Shown in pieces: positions 1 through 6,616 of a stretch of 17,685 nucleotides of DNA. Where the stretch lies: assembly GCA_024763185.1 (NCBI GenBank), contig JANTFY010000020.1, forward strand, positions 1 to 17,685, read 5' to 3'. The position numbers and the translations under genes were made by a program. Under the pieces are notes generated by a model. The model was not told the origin of the DNA. It did not search any database and was given only the letters and a program-made list of their open reading frames with translations. The DNA comes from Gammaproteobacteria bacterium (lineage in GTDB: Bacteria; Pseudomonadota; Gammaproteobacteria; GCA-001735895). The stretch's first letter is position 1, and every line of letters starts with the position of its first letter.

Positions 1-382
1 GGATCAGCACGTCGGCCAGTTCACTCAAGCGCAGTAAAGTATGTTCGACATCCGCCTGTTGGCATATGTCCATATAGATAATTTCGACCAGTTTCTGATG
101 TCGGTAAAGGCGCAGCTCCTTTTTTACCTGGTTTATGTCGTCGGTTTCATCCAGTGTTTGTGCCAGGCGTTTTTGTTCCAGGTCGAAATGATCAAAGTAG
201 CGTAACTGATTAAGTATTGACGGGTATTTAGCCAGTTGAGTGATGGCATAGTTGCTACCCAGCGCCAGTTTTTTCAGGGAATCGATAAAGCCGGCATCTT
301 CAATGCCCTGTTGCTGCAGACTGCTTTGCAGTTGTTCCCAATGAAACAGGTCGGGTTGAATGAGGGATTCAAAATGATTCAT
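1..382 (-). CDS. glnE: Glutamine synthetase adenylyltransferase, N-terminal fragment (cut by window edge)
   Basis: This is the first 127 codons of a minus-strand gene that runs off the left edge. GlnE adds and removes AMP on glutamine synthetase, tuning nitrogen assimilation to the glutamine/2-oxoglutarate balance. The fragment covers only the helical region ahead of the first nucleotidyltransferase domain. Recognition rests on residues 89-127: an ELRLYRHQKLVEI stretch followed by TLLRLSELADVLI. These match, by memory, the ELRLFRRR...VRIAW and LSxLAExLI segments of enterobacterial GlnE. The catalytic GxGKLGGxELN-type motif would lie outside the window. The start is the only in-frame ATG near the open end (380-382), and its Shine-Dalgarno sequence is weak. 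It lies downstream of adk on the same strand but behind adk's terminator, so it probably has its own promoter (see 416-444). The family call is fairly firm; the activity cannot be judged from this fragment. Confidence 0.86.
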   Translation of the reverse strand, partial: MNHFESLIQPDLFHWEQLQSSLQQQGIEDAGFIDSLKKLALGSNYAITQLAKYPSILNQLRYFDHFDLEQKRLAQTLDETDDINQVKKELRLYRHQKLVEIIYMDICQQADVEHTLLRLSELADVLI

Positions 383-415
383 TCAGAGGGTTCGGATTAG
401 AGAGCTAACGGTTGA

Positions 416-444
416 TTTATTGTTTTCACTGCAGAGTGTATCAA
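416..444 (-). promoter_or_regulatory. Candidate sigma-70 promoter for glnE
   Basis: Read on the minus strand, a -35-like TTGATA (439-444, 5 of 6 consensus bases) is followed by a 17-base spacer and a -10-like AATAAA (416-421, 4 of 6). It sits between the adk terminator and the glnE start, about 33 bp before the ATG. Placement and spacing are good but the -10 box is imperfect. This is a prediction from the sequence only. Confidence 0.42.
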
Positions 445-463
445 ATATTATGGAGTGCAAAAC

Positions 464-490
464 AAAAAAGCCGGCTCAAAAGCCGGCTTT
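464..490 (-). terminator. Rho-independent terminator after adk
   Basis: A perfect 10-bp inverted repeat (AAAGCCGGCT, 467-476, with AGCCGGCTTT, 481-490) encloses a four-base loop. On the minus strand the hairpin is followed by TTTTTTG and further T residues. This is the standard form of an intrinsic terminator. It begins about 24 bp after the adk stop codon and separates adk from glnE. The T-run is on the minus-strand 3' side, so it serves adk; no plus-strand gene ends here. Confidence 0.9.
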
Positions 491-514
491 AAATGATGCA
501 CCTGAGGGTCTTGT

Positions 515-1156
515 TCAGATCCCCAGTTTGCCCTTAATGGCATCAATAACGGCATCACTGGAAGTGGCATTGACCTTGAGCAACATGCCTTCTTTTTCAT
601 AGAAACCCGCCAGTGGAGCGGTTTTTTCGTTATAGACATCCAGGCGGTTGCTGATCGCTTCCTCGGTTTCATCATCACGTTGCACAACCGCGCCGCCGCA
701 GGCATCACATACGCCTTCCACTTTGGTAGGGTTGGATTTTACATTGTAGATAGCGCCGCAATCAGTACAGGTGCGACGAGTGGTCAGGCGATCCAGAATA
801 ACATCACGGGGAACATCGATGTCGACCACGGCATCCAGTTTTTCGCCCATCTTTTCCAACAGGGCTTTCAGGGCCTCGGCCTGGGGAATGGTGCGCGGGA
901 AACCATCCAGCAGGTAACCGTTTTTGCAGTCATCTTCCTGCAGGCGTTGTTCCATGATGCCCATGATCAGGTCATCGGAGACCAGGTCGCCGGCTTTCAT
1001 CGCGGCTTCGGCTTTTTTACCCAGTTCGGTACCAGCGGCTACCGCAGCACGCAGGATATCACCGGTTGAAATCTGAACAGAACCGTCCATTTTGGTTAAC
1101 AGTTTAGCGACGGTACCTTTGCCGGCACCCGGGGCGCCCAATAAAATCAGTTTCAT
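515..1156 (-). CDS. adk: Adenylate kinase with a four-cysteine (zinc-type) lid
   Basis: Adenylate kinase interconverts ATP + AMP and 2 ADP in the cytoplasm and is essential for nucleotide balance. The 213-residue protein shows the P-loop GAPGAGKGT (residues 7-15), the AMP-binding segment QISTGD (28-33), LLDGFPRT (82-89) and a long-form LID. The LID holds two CxxC pairs, C130/C133 and C150/C153, the arrangement that binds structural zinc in many Gram-positive and some proteobacterial enzymes. Enterobacterial Adk has no such cysteines and uses a hydrogen-bonded lid. The length is normal for the long-lid class. The start has a good Shine-Dalgarno (GAGGAAACA just before ATG). The gene stands alone between yjbQ and glnE and has its own strong terminator. 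The zinc-type lid could be ancestral or a sign of transfer, which the sequence alone cannot decide. Confidence 0.97.
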   Translation of the reverse strand: MKLILLGAPGAGKGTVAKLLTKMDGSVQISTGDILRAAVAAGTELGKKAEAAMKAGDLVSDDLIMGIMEQRLQEDDCKNGYLLDGFPRTIPQAEALKALLEKMGEKLDAVVDIDVPRDVILDRLTTRRTCTDCGAIYNVKSNPTKVEGVCDACGGAVVQRDDETEEAISNRLDVYNEKTAPLAGFYEKEGMLLKVNATSSDAVIDAIKGKLGI

Positions 1157-1197
1157 GTTGTTTCCTCAAAAAATTAATGGCCAAAATTTCAGCGCGC

Positions 1198-1227
1198 ATT
1201 GTGTCGATTCGTCACCATCAGTGCCAA
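1198..1227 (-). promoter_or_regulatory. Weak candidate promoter for adk
   Basis: On the minus strand a TTGGCA box (1222-1227) is followed after 18 bases by CACAAT (1198-1203), about 42 bp before the adk ATG. The -35 matches 5 of 6 and the -10 only 4 of 6 consensus bases. The 133-bp gap between yjbQ and adk holds no better match that I could find and no clear terminator for yjbQ, so adk may also be reached by read-through from yjbQ. Confidence 0.25.
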
Positions 1228-1289
1228 TAACATTTATTGATTCGGGGATTAAAAAAGGTGGCTGTATGGATTAAAGGCGCCAATCACTA

Positions 1290-1706
1290 TTATTCACCAT
1301 GAATAGTGACGGTTATCTGGCGCTGGTGCGGTTGGGTGCGGTGTTCCCATACAAAGATGCCCTGCCAGGTGCCCAGGCCACAATGTCCATAACGTACCGG
1401 TATGGTGATTTCGCTCTGCGTCAATACCGATCGGATATGGGCCGCCATATCATCCGGTCCTTCGTCGTCATGGATGTAATTCGGGTCACCGTCCTTTACC
1501 AGCTTGGTGAGATAAAATTCGAGATCTTCAAGTACGGCGATGTCGGCATTTTCGGTAATAATCAATGAAGCACTGGTGTGGTGTATGAAAACATGGCACA
1601 GGCCATTATGAATAGCAGCTTCTTTTATATGTTTTTCAATATCGCGGGTGATATTGACAATGGAGCGGCCATTGGTGATGACTGAGAATTGTTTTTGTTT
1701 TAGCAT
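1290..1706 (-). CDS. yjbQ: YjbQ/UPF0047 family protein
   Basis: This is a small cytoplasmic protein of the widespread YjbQ family (COG0432). The family's main role is unsettled; members have been reported to show weak thiamine-phosphate-synthase activity. From the chosen ATG at 1704-1706 it is 138 residues, the length I recall for E. coli YjbQ. The hallmarks are all present: HHTSASLIITEN (42-53), HDDEGPDDMAAH (79-90), and GTWQGIFVWEHR (112-123). The conserved histidines form the presumed metal or phosphate site. An in-frame upstream ATG would add 27 residues with no family counterpart, while the chosen ATG has an AGGGAAG Shine-Dalgarno just ahead, so the shorter form is preferred. It diverges from the exported hydrolase at 1812 and precedes adk on the same strand. 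Identity is secure; the biological role is not. Confidence 0.92.
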   Translation of the reverse strand: MLKQKQFSVITNGRSIVNITRDIEKHIKEAAIHNGLCHVFIHHTSASLIITENADIAVLEDLEFYLTKLVKDGDPNYIHDDEGPDDMAAHIRSVLTQSEITIPVRYGHCGLGTWQGIFVWEHRTQPHQRQITVTIHGE

Positions 1707-1752
1707 GGCTTCCCTACTCAATAAATCGCAAATCAAGAGTTTTCTATCATTG

Positions 1753-1781
1753 TTAAGATGCGGTTGGAAATCAAGTATAAC
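1753..1781 (+). promoter_or_regulatory. Candidate sigma-70 promoter for the exported hydrolase
   Basis: TTAAGA (1753-1758, 4 of 6 consensus bases) and TATAAC (1776-1781, 5 of 6) are separated by 17 bases and lie about 30 bp before the ATG at 1812. They sit in the 105-bp divergent region shared with yjbQ. Spacing is ideal and the -10 is good. I did not find an equally good promoter for yjbQ on the other strand. Confidence 0.4.
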
Positions 1782-1811
1782 CATCACAAAAATTGACCTG
1801 AGGAGTTTTAT

Positions 1812-2564
1812 ATGAAATTTATTTTCCTGTTATTGATGAGTGGCGTGTTTTCTTCGGTGCTGGCTTCGGATATCGCCAAAGAAAAACGCTGGGCCGACCA
1901 GGTTGTGGATTCCATCATGGATGGGGAGGCCGAGTGGTTAAAAATAGAGGGACATGAAGTGTTGTCAATCTATACAGAAGCCGAGGAAGAGAGCCATAAG
2001 GGCATGATTGTTGTGCATGGTACCGGTATTCATCCGAATTGGGACCAGGTGGTCAAACCGGTGCGCGTTGAGATGGCGGCCCTGGGGTGGAATACCCTGT
2101 CCGTGCAGATGCCCATTTTGCATAACGAGGCCGAGTATGCCGAGTACGTGCCTCTGTATCCGGAAATTGCACCCCGCCTGCAGGCGGCTGAAGATTTTTT
2201 ACTGGCCAAGGGCATGAAGGAACTGGTAATCGTGGCGCACAGCCAGGGCGCAACCATGGCCAGTTATTATCTGGCCAATCATGATCATCGTATCAATGCA
2301 CTGGTGGCAATTGGCATGGGGGCAACCCAGAAACAAAGTCACGTGAATTCGGCGGGTTCGCTGAAAAAGATCAATATTCCGGTACTCGATCTTTACGGCA
2401 GTGATGATCTGCCGGGTGTGCTGGAAACCAGCGCGCTACGCGCCAGTGCCGCCAAGCACAACAAGGCCTACAAACAGCAGGTAGTGCAAGGTGCGGAACA
2501 TTTCTTTGATGATAAGAATGAGCAACTGATTGAAGCGATAAACCAGTGGCTTGAGCAACTTTAA
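1812..2564 (+). CDS. Exported alpha/beta-hydrolase, DUF3530-like
   Basis: The 250-residue protein begins with a short signal peptide (MKFIFLLLMSGVFSSVLA, cleavage likely after A18), so it is probably periplasmic or outer-membrane associated. The rest has the alpha/beta-hydrolase layout. There is an HGTGIHPNW motif (69-77), typical of the DUF3530 group, after a hydrophobic strand. A nucleophile elbow AHSQGA puts Ser144 in a G/A-x-S-x-G turn. An acidic residue follows in GSDDLP (D198 or D199), and a histidine in GAEHFF (H230). All members of a Ser-Asp-His triad are therefore present and the enzyme is likely active. The substrate is unknown; an esterase or peptidase acting in the envelope is plausible but inferred. 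A strong GAGGAG Shine-Dalgarno fixes the start. It runs convergently into nadB and overlaps its 3' end by 4 bp. No partner gene suggests a pathway. Confidence 0.85.
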   Translation: MKFIFLLLMSGVFSSVLASDIAKEKRWADQVVDSIMDGEAEWLKIEGHEVLSIYTEAEEESHKGMIVVHGTGIHPNWDQVVKPVRVEMAALGWNTLSVQMPILHNEAEYAEYVPLYPEIAPRLQAAEDFLLAKGMKELVIVAHSQGATMASYYLANHDHRINALVAIGMGATQKQSHVNSAGSLKKINIPVLDLYGSDDLPGVLETSALRASAAKHNKAYKQQVVQGAEHFFDDKNEQLIEAINQWLEQL

Positions 2565-4183
2565 CGCGACAGCAGGGTTACCTTGCGTTGACGATTTTCC
2601 GATTTTGGCTCAGGGCTTAACACGGTAATTTCTGCCTGATCCTGTGTCTCGGGATAATCGAGGGTGTAATGCAGTCCACGGCTTTCCTTGCGTGATAAGG
2701 CCGAGCGAATGATCAATTCGGCCACAACAACGAGGTTACGCAGTTCCAGCAAATCGGCGGTGACACGGAAGTTGCCATAATATTCATTGATCTCACGCTT
2801 GAGCAAGTGGGTGCGGTTGAGGGCTCTTTCGAGACGTTTGTTGGTTCGTACGATGCCGACATAATCCCACATGAAACGCCTTAATTCATCCCAGTTGTGT
2901 GATACCACCACCTCTTCATCCGAGTCGGTAACCTGTGATTCGTCCCAGCTTTTCAGGCGTCCCGGTTTGTTGGTGCCGGCCAGGGTTTGTTCGATATGTT
3001 TGGCCGACGCCTGGGCAAAGGTCAGGCATTCAAGCAGAGAATTGCTGGCCATACGGTTGGCGCCATGCAGGCCGGAATAAGCTACTTCACCGATTGCATA
3101 CAGGTTTTCAATATCGGTCTGGCCGTTTAAATCAATCATCACGCCGCCACAGGTGTAATGCGCCGCAGGCACAACCGGAATCGGGTCACTGGTTATGTCG
3201 ATATCAAATTGCTTGCAGCGTTCATAGATGGTTGGAAAATGAGACTTGATAAACGCCCGGCTTTTATGGCTGATATCGAGGTAAACATAATCCGCACCCA
3301 GGCGTTTCATTTCATGATCGATTGCTCGCGCCACGATATCGCGCGGCGCCAGTTCGCCCCGTTCATCAAACCTGTGCATGAAACGTTGGCCATCGGGCAG
3401 TAACAGTTTTGCGCCCTCGCCGCGCAGGGCCTCGGTGATCAGGAAGGATTTGGCTTCGGGGTGGTACAGGCAGGTGGGGTGAAACTGGATGAACTCCATG
3501 TTGGCAACCCGGCAACCGGCACGCCAGGCCATGGCGATACCGTCACCGGTAGAGCCGTCCGGGTTACTGGTATACAGGTAAACCTTGCTGGCCCCTCCGG
3601 TTGCCAGCACTACTTTTTTTGCGGCAAACACGTTCACCTGCTGGCTTTTACGATTATAGGCATAAACACCCACGCAGCGATTATTGCGTGTGACCAGGTC
3701 AATGGCCACAAAATGATCAAACAGGTCGATGTTGGATTTTTCAACAGCATGTGCATGCAGCGTGTTTTGCATGGCGATACCGGTGGCGTCGGCTGCATGT
3801 ACCACCCGCCTTTTACTGTGTCCGCCTTCGCGGGTCAGGTGAAAGCCACTGCTGGAAACTTCCTGGCGGTCCCTGGTAAAAGGCATGCCCAGATCGGCCA
3901 GCCACTGGATTACTGAAGGGCCGGCTTCGGTCACCGTTTTTACCGTTTCCGGATCACACAGGCTGGCACCCGCATTCTGTGTATCCTGGCCATGCAGATC
4001 AAATGAATCGTCGGGTTCAAGAACGGCCGAGATGCCACCCTGGGCATAATAGGTGGAGCACTGGTCATAGTCGAGCTTGGCCAGCAGGGCAATGGAGGTT
4101 GTATCTGGCAGCTGTAAGGCCAAAGCGGTACCGGCAGCCCCACTGCCAATAATAACGACATCGTATTGAAACTGTTTGCTCAT
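2561..4183 (-). CDS. nadB: L-aspartate oxidase
   Basis: NadB is an FAD enzyme that oxidises L-aspartate to iminoaspartate, the first step of de novo NAD synthesis; NadA then makes quinolinate. From the ATG at 4181-4183 the protein is 540 residues, the usual length. It shows the FAD-binding GSGAAG (13-18), STYYAQGG (43-50), the substrate/FAD segment HLTREGGHSKRRVVH (115-129), EFIQFHPT (230-237), the catalytic region PRDIVARAID (280-289), and GLHGANRMASNSLLE (371-385). These are characteristic of the succinate dehydrogenase/fumarate reductase/NadB flavoprotein group. An in-frame GTG at 4214-4216 would add 11 residues before the flavin domain and is less likely. The Shine-Dalgarno is weak. nadB diverges from rpoE, as in both E. 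coli and Pseudomonas. Its stop codon overlaps that of the convergent hydrolase gene. nadA and nadC are not in the window. Confidence 0.97.
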   Translation of the reverse strand: MSKQFQYDVVIIGSGAAGTALALQLPDTTSIALLAKLDYDQCSTYYAQGGISAVLEPDDSFDLHGQDTQNAGASLCDPETVKTVTEAGPSVIQWLADLGMPFTRDRQEVSSSGFHLTREGGHSKRRVVHAADATGIAMQNTLHAHAVEKSNIDLFDHFVAIDLVTRNNRCVGVYAYNRKSQQVNVFAAKKVVLATGGASKVYLYTSNPDGSTGDGIAMAWRAGCRVANMEFIQFHPTCLYHPEAKSFLITEALRGEGAKLLLPDGQRFMHRFDERGELAPRDIVARAIDHEMKRLGADYVYLDISHKSRAFIKSHFPTIYERCKQFDIDITSDPIPVVPAAHYTCGGVMIDLNGQTDIENLYAIGEVAYSGLHGANRMASNSLLECLTFAQASAKHIEQTLAGTNKPGRLKSWDESQVTDSDEEVVVSHNWDELRRFMWDYVGIVRTNKRLERALNRTHLLKREINEYYGNFRVTADLLELRNLVVVAELIIRSALSRKESRGLHYTLDYPETQDQAEITVLSPEPKSENRQRKVTLLSR

Positions 4184-4261
4184 GGGATCCGCAAATCCTG
4201 TTGAAATTGAACACACAGTTTAAGCCACTTCACATTTTATTAAAAATTTATAATCAATGAG

Positions 4262-4287
4262 AATCTTTTGTTATATTGCCGGTCAGA
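4262..4287 (+). promoter_or_regulatory. Candidate sigma-E-type autoregulatory promoter of rpoE
   Basis: In the nadB/rpoE gap, AATCTT (4262-4267) followed by 15 bases and TCAGA (4283-4287) resembles the sigma-E/AlgU consensus (GAACTT, about 16 bases, TCAAA or TCTGA) with a few mismatches. rpoE/algU genes are known to be transcribed from their own sigma-E promoter, which makes the position plausible. A perfect sigma-70 -10 hexamer TATAAT lies at 4249-4254 on the same strand, but I find no good -35 for it. The prediction is tentative. Confidence 0.33.
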
Positions 4288-4370
4288 TAGGTATTAGAAA
4301 ATATTGAGATCAGTCAGTTTGATTAAATGAGCAATCCAGGATCTCTACAAAAACAACATTAGGTTTTTAC

Positions 4371-4946
4371 ATGGGGTCTACATTAATCGACAGCGAACTG
4401 GTCAGGCGCGTACAGCAGGGAGATAAGGCGGCGTTTGATTTGCTGGTCGTAAAGTACCAACAAAAGGTGATCAATCTGATATCACGTTTTATTTCTGACC
4501 ACAGTGAATGTTATGACGTGGCGCAGGAAACCTTCATCAAGGCCTATAAGGCACTGGGTAATTTTCGGGGTGACAGTCAGTTTTATACCTGGTTGTACCG
4601 GATTGCAGCCAACACGGCCAAGAATCACCTGGCATCGCGTGGTAGAAAATCACCGGCATACTCCGTCGATGTCGATGACGCAGAACATTTTAACGGTGAG
4701 AGTGGTCTGAAAGACTATACCAATCCGGAAAACTTATTAATGACGGATGAAATCAAACAAACGATCTACCGGGCTATTGAGAATTTGCCGGATGATTTGA
4801 AATCGGCCATCACCCTGCGTGAAATTGAAGGACTCAGTTATGAAGAAATTGCAGAGGTGATGGATTGTCCGATTGGCACCGTCAGGTCGCGCATTTTTCG
4901 CGCTAGAGATGCAATTGATAAGGAACTTAGGCCGTTATTGGAATGA
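4371..4946 (+). CDS. rpoE: Extracytoplasmic-function sigma factor RpoE/AlgU
   Basis: This sigma factor directs RNA polymerase to envelope-stress genes when its membrane anti-sigma factor is degraded. The 191-residue length matches E. coli RpoE as I recall it. Region 2 includes DVAQETFIKAYKAL (49-62) and FRGDSQFYTWLYRIAANTAKN (65-85), which bind and melt the -10 element. Region 4 spans about 137-182 with the helix-turn-helix LSYEEIAEVMDCPIGTVRSR (155-174) for the -35 element. The match to the RpoE/AlgU subgroup is close through the whole length. The following rseA, rseB and rseC confirm the assignment over other ECF sigma factors. A TTAGG about 7 bases ahead supports the ATG. It is the first gene of the plus-strand array. 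A candidate self-controlled promoter lies at 4262-4287, and an 11-codon open frame ends just before the start (see findings). Confidence 0.97.
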   Translation: MGSTLIDSELVRRVQQGDKAAFDLLVVKYQQKVINLISRFISDHSECYDVAQETFIKAYKALGNFRGDSQFYTWLYRIAANTAKNHLASRGRKSPAYSVDVDDAEHFNGESGLKDYTNPENLLMTDEIKQTIYRAIENLPDDLKSAITLREIEGLSYEEIAEVMDCPIGTVRSRIFRARDAIDKELRPLLE

Positions 4947-4982
4947 CTAACAAGTTAGACATATTTTTTCAGGTACCCAACA

Positions 4983-5621
4983 ATGAGTGATCAAAACGAA
5001 AAGCTGTCCAGTTTGATGGACGATTATCGGCAGACTGATCAGGATCTTTCAGTGCTCGATGAGTTGCAGGGTGATGTGAACCAACAATATACCCTGCAAC
5101 GTTACCAGTTGATAGGTAACGTCATGCGCAATGAATTACCCGACAGGATTCGCGTCGATTTTGCTGCGGCCGTTAGGACGGAGCTGGAAAAGGAGCCTGT
5201 CCATAATCAATCGGTCAATCAGGCTGCTGAACCCCGGCATGAAAGCGCGGGTTTCTGGTCGATGTTTTTTAAACCGGTTGCGGGGTTGGCCGTGGCCGCT
5301 ACCGTGGCCGTGGCCACCATCTCGTCGCTGCAGTCTCCCTCAACTCCTCGAGATCAATCAACAGCGGTGGCTTCGTCGAATAGCAGCCAGACCCGCATCG
5401 AACAACTGGCTCAGATTCCACCTGTCAGCAAGGCGCAGCGTGTATCCAGCAATCCGGCAAAAGCTATCCATGACAAAGGCATGGTGTGGAAAATTAAACG
5501 CAGCGAACCCGAAATGCAGTCTAAACTGAATGCCTTTCTGGTCAATCATAATGAATATTCAAACTCCATGAATGGCATTATTCCTCAGTCAAGAGTTGTA
5601 GGGTTTGATGGTCAAAAATGA
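4983..5621 (+). CDS. rseA: Anti-sigma-E factor RseA/MucA
   Basis: RseA is a single-pass inner-membrane protein that holds RpoE inactive and is cut stepwise (DegS, RseP, cytoplasmic proteases) under stress. The 212-residue protein has the cytoplasmic sigma-binding domain at about 6-72, with LSSLMDD, the RYQLIGNVMRNELP segment (40-53) and VDFAAAVRTELEKEP typical of the family. One membrane helix lies at about 94-115. The remaining 95 or so residues would be periplasmic. The C-terminal LNAFLVNHNEYSNSMNGIIPQ resembles the conserved MucA tail that contacts RseB/MucB. A small-residue stretch after the membrane helix (about 126-135) is where a site-1 cut might fall, but I cannot place it. It starts 36 bp after rpoE and its 3' end overlaps rseB by 14 bp, suggesting coupled translation. 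The DegS and RseP proteases are not encoded in this window. Confidence 0.94.
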   Translation: MSDQNEKLSSLMDDYRQTDQDLSVLDELQGDVNQQYTLQRYQLIGNVMRNELPDRIRVDFAAAVRTELEKEPVHNQSVNQAAEPRHESAGFWSMFFKPVAGLAVAATVAVATISSLQSPSTPRDQSTAVASSNSSQTRIEQLAQIPPVSKAQRVSSNPAKAIHDKGMVWKIKRSEPEMQSKLNAFLVNHNEYSNSMNGIIPQSRVVGFDGQK

Positions 5622-6615
5622 TTTAAGACAAGGCGGTTTATCATCGATAACCGCTTTGCAGGCCTTAGTATTGTGTGGGTTGTTTTTAGTCGCCGGGTCA
5701 TCACAGGCCAATAGCTCTGAAGCGATGCAGTGGGTGCAGAAAATGTCCCGCGCCATGCAGGAACTGAGTTACCGCGGTCGATTTGTTTACCTGCATGATG
5801 ATCAACTGGAGAGTATGTCCATTCTGCATGTCAGGGATAGCCAGGGTATACGTGAGCGTCTGGTTTCGTTAAATGGAGAAGCACGCGAAATTTTACGCGA
5901 CAATGCAAACCTGACCTGTATCTGGCCATCCAGTCGCCAGGTCGTGGTTGATCAATCCAAACAACCCGATGTGTCCCCTTTATGGATCCCGGAAGACGTG
6001 GAGCGGCTTGGCAAGTTTTATCAATTCTCTCTACAGGGCCGGGACAGGGTGGCTGATCTTCCGGCAATCGTGGTGTCCATCCAGCCCAGGGATCAATACC
6101 GCTATGCCAGGCAGGTTTGGATCGGGGAAAAAAATGGACTCATGCTGCAGTCACATTTATACGATGAAAATGGGCGTCCCAACGAGCAGGTCATGTTTAC
6201 CGATATGGCCTTGTTGACCGATGAAGATCAAACCGCCTTTTCCGCACTGCCCAAGATTGAAAATGGTTATGCATTGATTCGATCTCACAGTGATGACAGC
6301 GAATCCCAGCATCCGGCCGATTATAAATGGCAGTTAAAAACTATACCTGAGGGTTTCTGGCTGGAAACGGCTTTTCGCAAAAAAATGATGAACGCGCCCG
6401 TTTTTACCCAGCAAATGATCTTTACCGATGGCATGGCATCGGTGTCGATATTTATTGAAAAAAATGACAGTCAGGGTTTAGATGGCGAGACGTCCATGGG
6501 TGCCGTCAATGCTTTTGGTACCCGTTACGGAGACTATAACATTACAGCCATTGGCGAAGTGCCGGCCGTTACGGTTAAGGAAATGGCCCTGTCGATGACT
6601 TATAACAGGCCCTAG
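5608..6615 (+). CDS. rseB: Periplasmic sigma-E regulator RseB/MucB
   Basis: RseB binds the periplasmic tail of RseA and shields it from the site-1 protease; lipid or LPS intermediates release it. From the ATG at 5608 the protein is 335 residues, with a signal peptide whose likely cleavage is after SSQA (A34). The mature N-terminal half (SYRGRFVYLHDDQLESM, then a block with RERLVSLNGEAREILRD) matches the LolA-like domain of MucB. The C-terminal half, with PEGFWLETAFRKKM and a QQMIFTDGMASVSIFIE segment, matches the second domain. The open frame could extend one codon to a TTG, but ATG is preferred, with TAGGG just ahead as Shine-Dalgarno. The start lies inside the end of rseA and the stop is one base before rseC, so the three genes are almost certainly cotranscribed. 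Confidence 0.94.
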   Translation: MVKNDLRQGGLSSITALQALVLCGLFLVAGSSQANSSEAMQWVQKMSRAMQELSYRGRFVYLHDDQLESMSILHVRDSQGIRERLVSLNGEAREILRDNANLTCIWPSSRQVVVDQSKQPDVSPLWIPEDVERLGKFYQFSLQGRDRVADLPAIVVSIQPRDQYRYARQVWIGEKNGLMLQSHLYDENGRPNEQVMFTDMALLTDEDQTAFSALPKIENGYALIRSHSDDSESQHPADYKWQLKTIPEGFWLETAFRKKMMNAPVFTQQMIFTDGMASVSIFIEKNDSQGLDGETSMGAVNAFGTRYGDYNITAIGEVPAVTVKEMALSMTYNRP

Positions 6616-6616
6616 T

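Noticed and set aside
1707..1787. A 27-residue N-terminal extension of YjbQ from an upstream ATG
   Set aside because: It has no counterpart in the family, and the internal ATG at 1706 gives the standard 138-residue length with a Shine-Dalgarno just ahead.
3461..3916. A 151-codon plus-strand open frame opposite nadB
   Set aside because: It is antisense to conserved NadB motifs, has no recognisable domain and no credible promoter or Shine-Dalgarno of its own.
4249..4254. A perfect TATAAT hexamer upstream of rpoE as a housekeeping promoter
   Set aside because: No acceptable -35 box lies 16-18 bases upstream (the nearest TTCACA leaves only 14), and the surrounding A/T-rich tract makes chance matches likely.
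4244..4266. A possible Fur-box-like stretch (ATAATCAATGAGAATC) in the nadB/rpoE gap
   Set aside because: It shares a few A/T-rich half-site bases with the GATAAT pattern but lacks the inverted symmetry or three good hexamers needed for a Fur site.
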